64,000 nt of DNA from assembly GCF_004342225.1 (NCBI RefSeq), contig NZ_SMAR01000002.1, positions 216,361 to 280,360 of the forward strand, in the 5' to 3' direction. Made by a program: the position numbers and the translations under genes. Below the pieces are notes generated by a model. The model did no database searches and had not been told where the DNA came from. It saw nothing but the letters and a program-made list of their open reading frames with translations. Source of the DNA: Martelella mediterranea. GTDB lineage: Bacteria; Pseudomonadota; Alphaproteobacteria; Rhizobiales; Rhizobiaceae. Of this stretch, positions 1 to 10,786 are shown in pieces (position 1 is the first letter of the stretch; every line of letters starts with the position of its first letter).

Positions 1-299
1 AACAGCGCCTTGACCGTCAGCACCCTTTCCACGCTTTCCTTGCCATGTAATTGCAGCATATCCGGCTTTGCACCGAATACGATTTCTTCCAGATAATCAT
101 TATCGGCATTAACGGTGACGGCGACTGTTTTCGCACGTCCGCCAACATGCTCGATCAGCCGTGCGGCCTCATCGGTTTCCACATGGCGCGGGCTTTTACC
201 GAAGAATATGAAACCGACATAGTCAGCGCCGCGCGCAATCACCTGGTCGATTGCTGCTTCGTTCTTCAGGCCACAGATCTTGATTTCAGGTCTTTTCAT
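1..299 (-). CDS. trpF: Phosphoribosylanthranilate isomerase, N-terminal part (cut by window edge)
   Basis: Enzyme of tryptophan synthesis that isomerises N-(5-phosphoribosyl)anthranilate to the carboxyphenylamino-deoxyribulose phosphate. Translating the minus strand from the ATG at 299 gives 99 residues with the family start KICGLK (Cys9 at the catalytic cysteine position), then DYVGFIFFGKSPR around residues 26-38 and LQLHGKES near the cut end. The frame is open to the window edge, so more than half of the usual 210 or so residues, including the catalytic Asp, lies outside. A YgjP-like gene on the same strand ends 60 bp upstream, so the two may be co-transcribed. The identification follows from motif order. 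Confidence 0.9.
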   Translation of the reverse strand, partial: MKRPEIKICGLKNEAAIDQVIARGADYVGFIFFGKSPRHVETDEAARLIEHVGGRAKTVAVTVNADNDYLEEIVFGAKPDMLQLHGKESVERVLTVKAL

Positions 300-359
300 A
301 GGTGTTTCATAACATATCGATCCGTGCTGCGTAAAAATTCCTGCACAAAATGCTGAAAT

Positions 360-1112
360 TCACTCGAACCGCACAGCGTGCAAAACCGTGCCGTTTTCCT
401 TCAGCCAGGCACGCGCGCTTTCGGTGTGGGGACAAAGCTTTCTGCAAAGCGCCCAAAAGCGCGGCCCGTGGTTCATTTCTGTCAGATGGGCAACCTCATG
501 GGCAGCAAGATAGTCAACGATTTCAGGCGGTGCCATCGCAATCCGCCATGAAAAATTCAGGTTGCCCTTTGAGGAGCAGGAACCCCAACGGGTTTTGGTA
601 TCCTTGAAAGCTATGGACGCCACTTTTTTACCGCTTGCAGCGGCATGAACCGCCACCCGCACGCCAATTTCCCGTTTTGCGACAGTCTTCAGATAATCTG
701 CCACCCGCATTCCGGCGCGGTCTTCCGGACCGCTGACGCATAAAACGCTGGGATCACGTTCATTCTGGCCCGGTGTGGCTTTTGTTAGTCCCCGCAGATT
801 GCCGCTATGGATAATCCGATGATCAAGCCCGAGAACCGGAACGGTGGCACCGATCTTAACCACTGTGTCGCCACCTTCAGGGAAGCGAGAGATCTTGTCC
901 AGAAGCCAGTCATGATGACGACGTAAAAAACCATCGATCTCATGACGAGGGAGACCTGGTGGCACGGTGAGGCTAAGCGCCCGCCCACCGGGCTCAATCT
1001 TCAAGGTCATGCGACGCGCGCGCGGGTGCGTTTTCACGGCCAGCGGCAGGTGACGTCCGCCAAGCTCAACCGTTTCTGCTGTCGCTTTCATCGCCGCATG
1101 CCTGATCGCCAT
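360..1112 (-). CDS. YgjP-like (DUF45) zinc metallopeptidase-fold protein
   Basis: A 250-residue protein of the YgjP/DUF45 group, related to SprT and M48 peptidases. Visible features are a C-terminal zinc motif HEVAH at residues 205-209 with a third histidine at 215 (NHGPRFW), and the family block RWGSCSSKGNLNFSW just before it. There is no signal peptide, so it should be cytosolic. In related genomes the family is linked to restriction or protein-quality functions, but no substrate is established and none can be read here. It lies 60 bp upstream of trpF on the same strand. An alternative start is Met8. Confidence 0.85.
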   Translation of the reverse strand: MAIRHAAMKATAETVELGGRHLPLAVKTHPRARRMTLKIEPGGRALSLTVPPGLPRHEIDGFLRRHHDWLLDKISRFPEGGDTVVKIGATVPVLGLDHRIIHSGNLRGLTKATPGQNERDPSVLCVSGPEDRAGMRVADYLKTVAKREIGVRVAVHAAASGKKVASIAFKDTKTRWGSCSSKGNLNFSWRIAMAPPEIVDYLAAHEVAHLTEMNHGPRFWALCRKLCPHTESARAWLKENGTVLHAVRFE

Positions 1113-1212
1113 TGGCAGTCATCATCCATCTTCATTCACTGCCCGGTTTTTAGCCGCTTCAGCGCGAGAAGCAAATGCCTTTCTGAGGCGTTGCGATGGA
1201 CTGATACACAAA

Positions 1213-1247
1213 AAACCGGCGCTTCGCAGGGACTGAAGCGCCGGTTT
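1213..1247 (-). terminator. Rho-independent terminator after the DUF2852 gene
   Basis: A 13-bp perfect stem (1213-1225 with 1235-1247, core ACCGGCGCTTC) and a 9-nt loop. Read on the minus strand it is followed by a run of six T residues, so it terminates the minus-strand DUF2852 transcript ending at 1275. Confidence 0.85.
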
Positions 1248-1274
1248 AATTAAGAGGTCATTTACTCTATAAAC

Positions 1275-1715
1275 TCATATCGAAGGCGAAGGTTCCTCGC
1301 GATTGCGGTCCATTTTGGTCCCATGCTCACGCATGAAGCGCTCAAACTCTTCGCGGTCCCGTGCCTTTTTCAGTTCACGCATATAATTATCAAAGTCTGC
1401 CCGCATCTCATCAAGCTTTCGCCGCTCGGCTTCAATACGATCCATCTCGTTGCGCCGCCATTCATCAAAGGCAGCATTGCCAGACGATGACATGGTGCTT
1501 TCAGCCCGGCGTGCACTGCGGCGGCACTGACCAAAAGCCTTTTCAGCTCTCTGACGCATTCCACCACTGCGCGGCACGTTAATTCTGTCGCCCCAGATGA
1601 TATAGGCGAGCATGACCAGCCCAACCGGCCAGTAAACAATAAAACCGATCACCATCAGGGCAATCGTCAGAGGCGTCCACGCCGGACGCAGCCATGCTGT
1701 CTCGTTCATTGACAA
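1275..1715 (-). CDS. DUF2852 membrane-anchored coiled-coil protein
   Basis: A 146-residue protein of the alphaproteobacterial DUF2852 family, function unknown. Residues 14-41 form one hydrophobic segment (PLTIALMVIGFIVYWPVGL and following). They precede a basic stretch, then a long charged helical region from about residue 80 to 140, rich in Arg/Glu/Lys with repeated MDRIEAERRKLDEMRADF-type heptads. The likely topology is a single N-terminal membrane anchor with a cytoplasmic coiled coil. It is monocistronic, with a strong terminator downstream and a divergent nitroreductase gene upstream. Family assignment is by overall pattern. Confidence 0.75.
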   Translation of the reverse strand: MSMNETAWLRPAWTPLTIALMVIGFIVYWPVGLVMLAYIIWGDRINVPRSGGMRQRAEKAFGQCRRSARRAESTMSSSGNAAFDEWRRNEMDRIEAERRKLDEMRADFDNYMRELKKARDREEFERFMREHGTKMDRNREEPSPSI

Positions 1716-1962
1716 TTTCCTCCGGATCTAAACCCGATTACGCGCTTCACTTGATTTCAAGGTGGTGATTGTCATCATTTTATTCAATAAAATTTTTAGT
1801 AAGGAGCATACTAAACCATCAGAAAAGGGCACTCGACTTCGCCGGGACTTTTCAGTGATTTTCGAATATGCCTGACCAGAGTGAGGTTTTGACCGCCTCT
1901 GCCTACCGATGTAATCCGTAGAAGAGATTTTCTTTTCAACTTGTTTCAGAAAGCCAACGCTG
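1716..1962. other. Divergent intergenic region, no gene seen
   Basis: 247 bp between the starts of the DUF2852 gene (minus) and the nitroreductase gene (plus). It must hold both promoters. It is AT-rich around 1780-1810, but I could not pick out a convincing promoter or operator, and the short ORF across it has no recognisable content. Confidence 0.5.
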
Positions 1963-2556
1963 ATGACTGAATCCAATCACAGACAGTCCGAATATCCGAT
2001 CAACCCGATCTTTCTGGATCGCTGGGGTCCACGCGCTTTTGACGGCAAGCCAATGCCTGTGGAGGATCTGCTGACCGTGCTGGACGCTTCGCGCTGGGCA
2101 CCATCTGCTCTGAACGTGCAGCCCTGGCGGTTTATTTACGTCTTACGGGACAAAGACGGATGGGACGAGGCTGTGGCACTGCTGATGGAAGCCAACCAGG
2201 TTTGGGCAGGAAATGCTGCCGCGCTGGTGTTCATGGTGTCACATACCAAACGACTGAACCGCGATGGCGGCTGGGCTGACAATGCCGGTCATGCCTTTGA
2301 CAGCGGTTCTGCCTGGATGGCAGCTTCTCTTCAGGCCAAGATGCTGGGCTACGATACCCACGGCATGGGCGGCATCCACAAGGACAAAATCGCGGAAAAA
2401 TTCGGCGTTCCGGCCGACTACACCGTGGAGATGGCTTTCGCGATCGGCAAATATGGCCGCAAGGAAGACCTGCCCGAAGCATTGCAGGAACGCGAGGCCC
2501 CCAGCAGCCGCAAGCCATTGTCGGAAGTGGTTTTTGAAGGTCATTTCAAAGGCTGA
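1963..2556 (+). CDS. Nitroreductase-family FMN oxidoreductase
   Basis: A 197-residue nitroreductase-fold protein. Such enzymes use FMN and NAD(P)H to reduce nitroaromatics, quinones or small aldehydes. The N-terminal DRWGPRAFDGKPM and SRWAPSALNVQPWRF blocks form the phosphate-binding part of the FMN site. GMGGIHKDKIAEKFGVP and the AFAIGKYG block fill the C-terminal half, as in the short nitroreductase subfamily. There is no signal peptide. The gene stands alone, convergent with gyrB, with a hairpin terminator between them. The true substrate cannot be told from sequence. Confidence 0.88.
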   Translation: MTESNHRQSEYPINPIFLDRWGPRAFDGKPMPVEDLLTVLDASRWAPSALNVQPWRFIYVLRDKDGWDEAVALLMEANQVWAGNAAALVFMVSHTKRLNRDGGWADNAGHAFDSGSAWMAASLQAKMLGYDTHGMGGIHKDKIAEKFGVPADYTVEMAFAIGKYGRKEDLPEALQEREAPSSRKPLSEVVFEGHFKG

Positions 2557-2564
2557 ACGAAAAG

Positions 2565-2589
2565 AAGGCGGTGCCTTTGGCACCGCCTT
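2565..2589. terminator. Terminator between nitroreductase gene and gyrB
   Basis: An 11-bp perfect stem, AAGGCGGTGCC (2565-2575) with its complement at 2579-2589, and a TTT loop. It sits between two convergent genes. On the minus strand it is followed by CTTTT-type sequence, so it may serve both directions. Confidence 0.7.
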
Positions 2590-2619
2590 CCCGGAACGAA
2601 TAATACAAATCAGCCGTCG

Positions 2620-5300
<2,681 letters not shown>

Positions 5301-5304
5301 TACC

Positions 5305-5655
5305 TTACAGCTCGGCCCAAGCTTCTTCGGCGATCGCAGGTGTTACCGCGTATTGAGAGCATGCGGCATCGCCGCAGGAAAATACTCCGGATATGCTGGT
5401 TTCCTGTCGGTCTGACGTATCAATTTCGACATCTGGAGGCATTTTTTTGTATTTGCCGTCAAAAGCTTCTGCCAGCGGAGAAGCCGACAAGTCCGCGCGG
5501 GTTTCATCATCGCGTTCAATGCGCGTGTCTGGCAGGAAAGCCGTTTTGCTCCACTCCGGGATAAGCCAAGCCCGATGGAGCCAAATCAACGCAGCCTGCA
5601 AATTCCAGGCATTGCCTGATGAGAAGCTGGTCGTAAACCAGAGGGCCTTTGCCAC
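5305..5655 (-). pseudogene. Remnant of a thioredoxin-reductase-like flavoprotein gene
   Basis: A 116-codon minus-strand frame whose last 45 residues read VEIDTSDRQETSISGVFSCG, then DAACSQYAVTPAIAEEAW. This is the pattern of the C-terminal FAD-binding block of TrxB-like NAD(P)/FAD oxidoreductases (T-x-x-P/S-G-V/I-F-x-x-G-D-A followed by an A-rich helix). The N-terminal 60 residues do not resemble the family. There is no upstream FAD or NAD Rossmann motif in any frame, and a perfect 13-bp hairpin (5640-5671) covers the ATG. I read this as the tail of a decayed gene, not a working enzyme. Confidence 0.45.
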
Positions 5656-5671
5656 GGAGCAAAGGCCCTCT
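5640..5671. repeat. Perfect 13-bp hairpin in decayed region
   Basis: AGAGGGCCTTTGC (5640-5652) and its exact reverse complement (5659-5671) are separated by a 6-nt loop. There is no T-run on either side, so it is not a standard terminator. It may be a small repeat unit left in the remnant region. Confidence 0.6.
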
Positions 5672-5789
5672 ACCCGGGATAGGATGCAGCCACCACCCCA
5701 CTTCTGTCAGAGGCAGCCGTCAGCCTTTTCGGCGCCTTCTGTCGGAAGCGGGGTTTTTCAGGTGGCCGGGGTTACGCGCGGCTTTTATT

Positions 5790-6008
5790 TCAGCGCGCGA
5801 GCCCGAATTTCCGTTTCCACTTATGATCCGGTTCCAGAAGGGCAGCACTGGCAAATGTAGCCATTTCCGTCTCAGCCTTATCGTGAGTGAGAATGCCGTT
5901 CCAGTGCAGATAAAGATAGCTGTCACGAACGATCTGGTTTTCGTTATCGCCGGGCTGTACGCGGGTTGCCGTTGCCGGGACACTCTGATGGCCCATTGCG
6001 GTCTCCAT
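5790..6008 (-). other. Unidentified short open frame (possible remnant)
   Basis: A 72-codon minus-strand frame (METAMGHQSVPATATRVQPG at the start, EPDHKWKRKFGLAR at the end). Its composition looks protein-like, with acidic and aromatic residues well distributed, and the frame stays open about 12 codons upstream of the ATG. I recognise no family and see no ribosome binding site. It may be a second fragment in the decayed stretch between gyrB and the xre gene, or chance. Confidence 0.2.
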
Positions 6009-6072
6009 GGAGCAAATGCGGATTTCATTCGGGCGGTGAAACCTTCACCCCTTTTTGGGGGTATCAGCTTCA

Positions 6073-6150
6073 GCATTCAGGATCCCGAGCGCCCGCTAAG
6101 CCGGATGCAAAGAACCTCTTTGGCCAGAAGCACTCCGGGATCCTGAATGC
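6073..6150. repeat. 14-bp perfect inverted repeat, 50 bp apart
   Basis: GCATTCAGGATCCC at 6073-6086 is matched by its exact reverse complement at 6137-6150. The 50 bp between have no obvious coding content. The layout looks like the ends of a small non-autonomous element, but no target-site duplication was seen. Confidence 0.5.
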
Positions 6151-6257
6151 AATTTCAGGTTAGCAAAAAGGCCCTTTGCTGCTTTGACTTCCCTCAAATC
6201 GAAACCCGCAGATGACATTTTTTTGAAGCAACCAGACTTTCGCGGAAGAACGCAGTG

Positions 6258-6620
6258 TCAGCGTTTCACCTGCTTGTCGATAATGGCCTGAAGCTCTTCA
6301 ATCGTTTCGGTATCAAGCATACCGATATGACGCGCGAGCCGGTTGGCAAATTTCGTATGCGCAGCGGGAAGTCCTGCGGTATCGACGATGACACGCGGAT
6401 CTGAAAGATCGGCGATATCAAACAATGCCTCTGCATCATCCCAGATGATGTGGAAGTACCCGGCGACACGCTGCAGAAAATCGAAACTCGGTTTGCCGCG
6501 GCGGCCATGCTCCAAAGCAGAAAGATAGGCGGCCGAAACGCCGATGGCATCTGCCATCTGCTTCTGGGAGACGCCCCGTTCCGCTCTGAGCTGGCGAAGG
6601 GCCTCTCCGAACGGCGTCAT
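6258..6620 (-). CDS. XRE-type helix-turn-helix regulator
   Basis: A 120-residue transcription regulator. Residues 1-65 form a Cro/CI-type HTH (FGEALRQLRAERGVSQKQMA, then AIGVSAAYLSALEHGRRGKP). The C-terminal half is a short helical region of unknown ligand. It is the last gene of a minus-strand set starting with timA and smr, with only 12 bp between the smr stop and this start. The same order (smr, xre, gyrB) occurs in rhizobia, so it looks vertically inherited. The target is unknown. Confidence 0.85.
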   Translation of the reverse strand: MTPFGEALRQLRAERGVSQKQMADAIGVSAAYLSALEHGRRGKPSFDFLQRVAGYFHIIWDDAEALFDIADLSDPRVIVDTAGLPAAHTKFANRLARHIGMLDTETIEELQAIIDKQVKR

Positions 6621-6632
6621 TGTCCACTCCCT

Positions 6633-7196
6633 CTACTGCGGCCTGTTCTTTCGCGCCAGCCGGACATAAAGCGCTCCCTCGCCACCGTGGTGACGGGCCG
6701 CTGTCTCATAAGATGAGATCAGTGGCCGGAACTCCGGCAGCGAGAACCACAATGGAACCGAGCGCTTTAGAACGCCCTCGCTGCCAAGCGACGTTCCCTT
6801 ACCCGTGATCACCAGCACATGTCTGTGTCCTCTGGAATGTGAGCGGGTCAGAAACGCATATAAAAGCGCATGCGCCTCATCCTGGAACAAGCCATGAAGA
6901 TCTATCTTTGCATCGATGGAAATACGTCCACGCGCGATCTTGCGTTTTACCGGACGTTCCAGCGGATGATGCTTCTGTTGATTTTGCTGTTGTTTCTTGG
7001 GCAGTGCAAGCGGCGAAACAGTGGTTTCGCGTGTCGTTCGCTTTTTTTGCGGACTGGACATATCATTGATCAAATCTGAAAAGCTTTCTTCCACAGCGGC
7101 AGGCTTTTCAAGTTTTTTGCCGGGCAGGGGGCGTGCCGTACGCGCGACCTTATTCCAGAGTTCCCGTTCTTCTGAGGAGAGCTTCCGGCGGCTCAT
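6633..7196 (-). CDS. Smr-domain protein
   Basis: A 187-residue protein. The N-terminal half is charged and probably disordered. The C-terminal half is an Smr (small MutS-related) domain with KIDLHGLFQDEAHALLYAF followed by the HVLVITGKG loop and a distal HHGGEGALYVRLAR. Smr domains bind or nick nucleic acids, and stand-alone bacterial ones are linked to RNA cleavage during ribosome rescue, but for this short subfamily the role is inference. It is followed closely by the xre gene and preceded, 93 bp away, by timA. In many rhizobia mltA stands in that gap and is absent here. Confidence 0.88.
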   Translation of the reverse strand: MSRRKLSSEERELWNKVARTARPLPGKKLEKPAAVEESFSDLINDMSSPQKKRTTRETTVSPLALPKKQQQNQQKHHPLERPVKRKIARGRISIDAKIDLHGLFQDEAHALLYAFLTRSHSRGHRHVLVITGKGTSLGSEGVLKRSVPLWFSLPEFRPLISSYETAARHHGGEGALYVRLARKNRPQ

Positions 7197-7289
7197 TTTT
7201 CAACGCTCTCCGGTCATTATGCAAAAAGAGGGCGGCCAATTTCTCCAGGCCGCCGCCTCAGCTGTCAAATCGTTGCCCGCTTCTGTATC

Positions 7290-7991
7290 CTATTCTGAAG
7301 CGGTGGCGATCAGTTTCCAGTTCGGATCACGCGCCCGCATGTCACGGGCAAATGTCCACAGATCCCGCACTTCTGCGATTTCATCAGGATCACCATCAAC
7401 CAGTTCCCCGTCCTTGCTATAGGTCGCAGAAATCATCTGGCTCACGATTCTCAGGGTGATACGGGCTTCATTCTTTTCCACTTCAGCTTCGGTAAAATCG
7501 GCTTTCTCGATGCCGACAAAGCTCGCCTTGACCGTCTCGCCTTTGGATTCACGCTCGCTCATGGCGGCATTGAAGCCTTCGAAAACCTCTTTCGACAGAA
7601 GATTTTTCAAGGTGCGACGATCGCCATCGGCAAAAGACATGACGATCATCTCATAGGCAGACTGTGCGCCTTTCAGGAATTCTTCCGGCTCAAACTGTGC
7701 ATCGTTTTCAACAATTTCGCGCAAGCCGTTGTTCAGCGCGCTGCCCTCAGGCGAAACACGGTCGACTGCTGCCAGACGTGCAGCTTTATGCTCTTTCTCG
7801 GCACCAGGAAGAGTAATCACGTTACCTTCCTTGGTCGCGGCATCCACCGTTTCAGCACGCGAGCGCGCCTGCGACTGCTCGTAACGCGGCTTTTCACTGC
7901 CTGTACGACGGCCCAGCACGCTGCGAAGCTGGAAGAAGATCACCACCGCAGCAACCAGAAAGAACAGGGTAATCAGATCACTTGTGCCCAT
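7290..7991 (-). CDS. timA: Tim44/TimA-family inner-membrane protein
   Basis: A 233-residue protein. Residues 5-24 form an N-terminal hydrophobic anchor (LITLFFLVAAVVIFFQLRSV), followed by a polar linker and a C-terminal Tim44-like (NTF2-fold) domain starting near residue 95 (FLKGAQSAYEMIVMSFADGD, then KNLLSKEVFEGF). In Caulobacter TimA is a membrane-associated Tim44 relative. Its bacterial role is not settled, and partnership with secretion or membrane proteins is inference from the mitochondrial protein. It is divergent from fxsA, next to secB, as is usual in Hyphomicrobiales. Confidence 0.9.
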   Translation of the reverse strand: MGTSDLITLFFLVAAVVIFFQLRSVLGRRTGSEKPRYEQSQARSRAETVDAATKEGNVITLPGAEKEHKAARLAAVDRVSPEGSALNNGLREIVENDAQFEPEEFLKGAQSAYEMIVMSFADGDRRTLKNLLSKEVFEGFNAAMSERESKGETVKASFVGIEKADFTEAEVEKNEARITLRIVSQMISATYSKDGELVDGDPDEIAEVRDLWTFARDMRARDPNWKLIATASE

Positions 7992-8136
7992 TTTGTCTCA
8001 ACCGCCGTTTGCTCTAAAATCTCTAAGCCCCATATAGACTTCACAGGGCCATGATTCAAATGTAACACTGAAATTGAGTGCTTGCATTCGTCCGTATGGC
8101 TAAAATCACGAACGCCGGAAACAGGATTAACATCTC

Positions 8137-8703
8137 TTGCCCCTACTGATCGCCATTTTTCTTTTTCCGTTTGTGGAAATCGCAGGGTTCATCATCGTCG
8201 GTCGGGCTATCGGCGTGCTTCCGACGCTCGGCCTGATCATTCTCACTGCCATGATTGGCGCAGCGCTTCTGCGCATTCAGGGTTTTGGTGTATTGCAGCG
8301 CCTGAATACCGACGTAAATGATAACGAGGATCCAGGACGCGACCTCATTCATGGTGCCATGATCGTGATCGCAGGTATTCTGCTGCTCATACCCGGATTC
8401 GTTACGGACATCCTCGGCTTTCTGCTCTTCATTCCACCGATCCGCGACCTTGTCTGGAAATATATGAGCAGAAACGTGATGAGTGTTTCTGAGCGGACTG
8501 TCTATTTCCGCTCCGGCGGAGCTGGCCCCGGCCGTGGGCGTGGCGGACCGCAGCCACGACGCCCGGGCGAGGGACCAAAGGTTGTCGATCTGGACTCATC
8601 TGATTTTTCGTCATCCGAGCCTGACCCGAATTCGCCATGGAAAGACAAATCCAATGACGGCTCCGGTGACAAACCGGATCACGACGACAAACGGCACAAC
8701 TAG
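8137..8703 (+). CDS. fxsA: FxsA-family membrane protein
   Basis: A 188-residue FxsA/PitB-type protein with three to four hydrophobic segments (about residues 1-22, 24-44, 68-88 and 92-102; IHGAMIVIAGILLLIPGFVT is typical). A Pro/Gly/Arg-rich then acidic tail from about residue 120 is predicted to be cytoplasmic. E. coli FxsA relieves F-plasmid exclusion of phage T7; the normal cellular role is unknown. The start is a TTG at 8137 preceded by AGGATT. No ATG fits the family N terminus (PLLIAIFLFPFVEIAGF). The gene is divergent from timA. Confidence 0.88.
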   Translation: MPLLIAIFLFPFVEIAGFIIVGRAIGVLPTLGLIILTAMIGAALLRIQGFGVLQRLNTDVNDNEDPGRDLIHGAMIVIAGILLLIPGFVTDILGFLLFIPPIRDLVWKYMSRNVMSVSERTVYFRSGGAGPGRGRGGPQPRRPGEGPKVVDLDSSDFSSSEPDPNSPWKDKSNDGSGDKPDHDDKRHN

Positions 8704-8858
8704 CGAAATACAAATCCCCTGGACATACCCTCAGCCGAAACCGCTGAACCGACGCTTTGCCCCGCATTTCAGGGGCTTGCGTTCAGGCCCGCAGGGTTGT
8801 GCCTTTCCGTGCAAGATGCTAACTGGCATCCCAAACTGACCACTCGAAAGGACGTGAA

Positions 8859-9341
8859 ATGGCAGAGGAAAACGGCGCAAGCAAGCAGGAAAGCCCGTCG
8901 CTGAGCATTCTCACTCAGTACATAAAGGATCTTTCCTTTGAAAATCCGGGCGCACCGGCATCGCTTCAGAAGCGTGACGGCCAGCCGGAAATCAGCATCA
9001 ATGTCAATGTGAACGCCAACCCGATCGGCGAAGACACTTACGACGTTACCCTGTCGCTGAAAGCCGAAGGTAAATCCGGCGAGAAATCGCTGTTCCTGTG
9101 CGAACTGGTTTACGGCGGTGTCTTCCGCGTTGCCAACTTCCCGAAAGAGCACATGCTGCCGATGCTGTTCATCGAATGCCCGCGTCTGCTCTTCCCGTTC
9201 GCACGCCAGATTGTTGCAGATGCGACCCGCAATGGTGGCTTCCCGCCGCTTTTGGTTGACCCGATCGACTTTGCTCAGATGTTCCAGAAGCGTATGGCCG
9301 AAGAACAGGCCCGCTCCAAGGTTCAGCAGACAACCAACTGA
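8859..9341 (+). CDS. secB: Protein-export chaperone SecB
   Basis: A 160-residue tetrameric chaperone that keeps preproteins unfolded and passes them to SecA. The alphaproteobacterial signature is complete: [19 protein letters not shown] near residue 18, the [14 protein letters not shown] strand, and [20 protein letters not shown] with the PLLVDPIDF block near the C terminus. Start ATG 8859 with an AAAGG-type site upstream. A terminator follows at 9374-9399. Confidence 0.97.
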   Translation: MAEENGASKQESPSLSILTQYIKDLSFENPGAPASLQKRDGQPEISINVNVNANPIGEDTYDVTLSLKAEGKSGEKSLFLCELVYGGVFRVANFPKEHMLPMLFIECPRLLFPFARQIVADATRNGGFPPLLVDPIDFAQMFQKRMAEEQARSKVQQTTN

Positions 9342-9373
9342 TCAGCCTTGCTGCCAGCGGTTTATTCACATGC

Positions 9374-9399
9374 AAAACCCGGCCTTAAAGCCGGGTTTT
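9374..9399 (+). terminator. secB terminator
   Basis: Ten-bp stem AAAACCCGGC / GCCGGGTTTT with a 6-nt loop, followed by further T residues on the plus strand. Confidence 0.88.
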
Positions 9400-9428
9400 T
9401 TGTGTCGCCAAGTACAAGAAAGCCCTGC

Positions 9429-9471
9429 TACAGCATCGTGCTTTGTGCATCCGAATGGATGCTCGGCACTC
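9429..9471 (-). repeat. Palindromic intergenic repeat, type A, copy 1
   Basis: Reverse-strand copy of the 43-bp element found also at 30053-30095 and 35577-35619, with two base differences. The core hairpin is GCATCC-ATTC-GGATGC followed by the constant arm AAAGCACGATGCTGTA. It lies between the secB terminator and the end of dnaQ. Confidence 0.85.
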
Positions 9472-9476
9472 CAGGA

Positions 9477-10190
9477 TTATTGGCCTGACACCTTGTGCCA
9501 TAAAGCCTTTTCGCCGATTTCTTCCAGCATCTTCTGGTGTGCCTCCACCTCTTCAGGATGAATGCGCGAAGCGAGCGGGCGCGGGCGGACAAGCGGTGCC
9601 AGCTTGCGAATATTGCCATCCGCATCATAGCCATCATCATCACCCTTGTTCACCAGCCTTAAGGCCGCCTGCCGGCCACCGGACATCTCGATGTAGACTT
9701 CCGCAAGAAGCTCGGCATCGAGAAGCGCCCCGTGTTTGGTGCGGTGTGCATTATCAATGGCATAGCGCTTACACAGCGCATCCAGATTATTCGGCCCCAT
9801 CGGATGCTTGCGCCGTGCCAGTGCCAGTGTGTCGACAACAATATCATCAGAAATTGAAGGTTTTCCAAGCCGCGCCAGCTCGGCATTGATGAACCCCATA
9901 TCGAAGGTCGCGTTATGCGCGATCCAGCGGGCGCCCTCGAAGAAGGCCAGCATTTCATCGGCGATTGCAGAAAATTTCGGCTTATCCGCCAGAAATTCAT
10001 CGCTGATACCATGCACCCTCAGTGCTTCGGGATGAACCGGCTGACCGTCGGCATTGATATATACATGGAAGGTTTTCCCCGTCGGGAAATGATCGATGAG
10101 CTCAACCGCCCCGATCTCGATAATGCGGTCTTCCTTATTGTCCATACCTGTGGTTTCGGTATCGAAGATGATATCGCGAATACCCTTCAT
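9477..10190 (-). CDS. dnaQ: DNA polymerase III epsilon subunit (3'-5' proofreading exonuclease)
   Basis: A 237-residue DEDDh exonuclease that proofreads for the replicative polymerase. Exo I is FDTETTG (Asp10, Glu12), Exo II is HNATFDMGFINAEL, and Exo III is HGALLDAELLAEVY near residue 155. The ARRKHPMGPNNLDALCKRY block is typical of DnaQ rather than RNase T. The C-terminal 40 residues would carry the polymerase alpha contact. It is the last gene of a five-gene minus-strand operon and overlaps coaE by 4 bp. Confidence 0.96.
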   Translation of the reverse strand: MKGIRDIIFDTETTGMDNKEDRIIEIGAVELIDHFPTGKTFHVYINADGQPVHPEALRVHGISDEFLADKPKFSAIADEMLAFFEGARWIAHNATFDMGFINAELARLGKPSISDDIVVDTLALARRKHPMGPNNLDALCKRYAIDNAHRTKHGALLDAELLAEVYIEMSGGRQAALRLVNKGDDDGYDADGNIRKLAPLVRPRPLASRIHPEEVEAHQKMLEEIGEKALWHKVSGQ

Positions 10191-10786
10191 CGCTGCTTTT
10201 TTCCTTTGGTTCTGATGTCGGCAATGATCGCATCAACAGCCCGCCGCGCACCATCAAAGCCTTGACCCGTATCGACAGTATAATCAGCCCGTGCCCGCTT
10301 TTCGCTATCAGGCATTTGCCTTTTGAGGATGTTTTCGAACTTTTCCACTGTCATGCCACGGCGCTCCAGCACACGCTGACGCTGCGTCGCCGCATCGCAG
10401 CTGGCAACGACGACACAATCGACATCGCGATCCCCACCGGTCTCAAACAACAGTGGAATATCAAGAAGTGCCATCTCGGCCCCATCGGCCTCGGCCTTCT
10501 TCAAAAACGCCTGACGAGCTTCAAAAACCAAGGGATGAACAATCGCCTCAAGCTTTTGGAAGTTCTCAGGTTTTCCCGCCAACGCTTTGCCAAGACGCAT
10601 CCGGTCAATCACCCCATCGCGCGACACGCCGGGAAAAGCCGCTTCGACGGGATCGACAGCCTTGCCCCGATAAAGAGCGTGAACGGCCTGATCGGCATTG
10701 TGAACAGGCACACCATGTTCTGAAAAAAACTGCGCCGTCGTCGACTTGCCCATGCCGATGGACCCTGTCAAACCGATGACAATCAA
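10187..10786 (-). CDS. coaE: Dephospho-CoA kinase
   Basis: Last step of coenzyme A synthesis: ATP-dependent phosphorylation of dephospho-CoA at the 3' ribose hydroxyl. The 199-residue protein starts with the P-loop GLTGSIGMGKST (residues 5-16) and contains FPGVSRDGVIDRMRLG and the LLDIPLLFETGGD lid/substrate motif. It overlaps aroE upstream and dnaQ downstream by 4 bp each (ATGA), indicating translational coupling. Confidence 0.96.
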   Translation of the reverse strand: MIVIGLTGSIGMGKSTTAQFFSEHGVPVHNADQAVHALYRGKAVDPVEAAFPGVSRDGVIDRMRLGKALAGKPENFQKLEAIVHPLVFEARQAFLKKAEADGAEMALLDIPLLFETGGDRDVDCVVVASCDAATQRQRVLERRGMTVEKFENILKRQMPDSEKRARADYTVDTGQGFDGARRAVDAIIADIRTKGKKQR

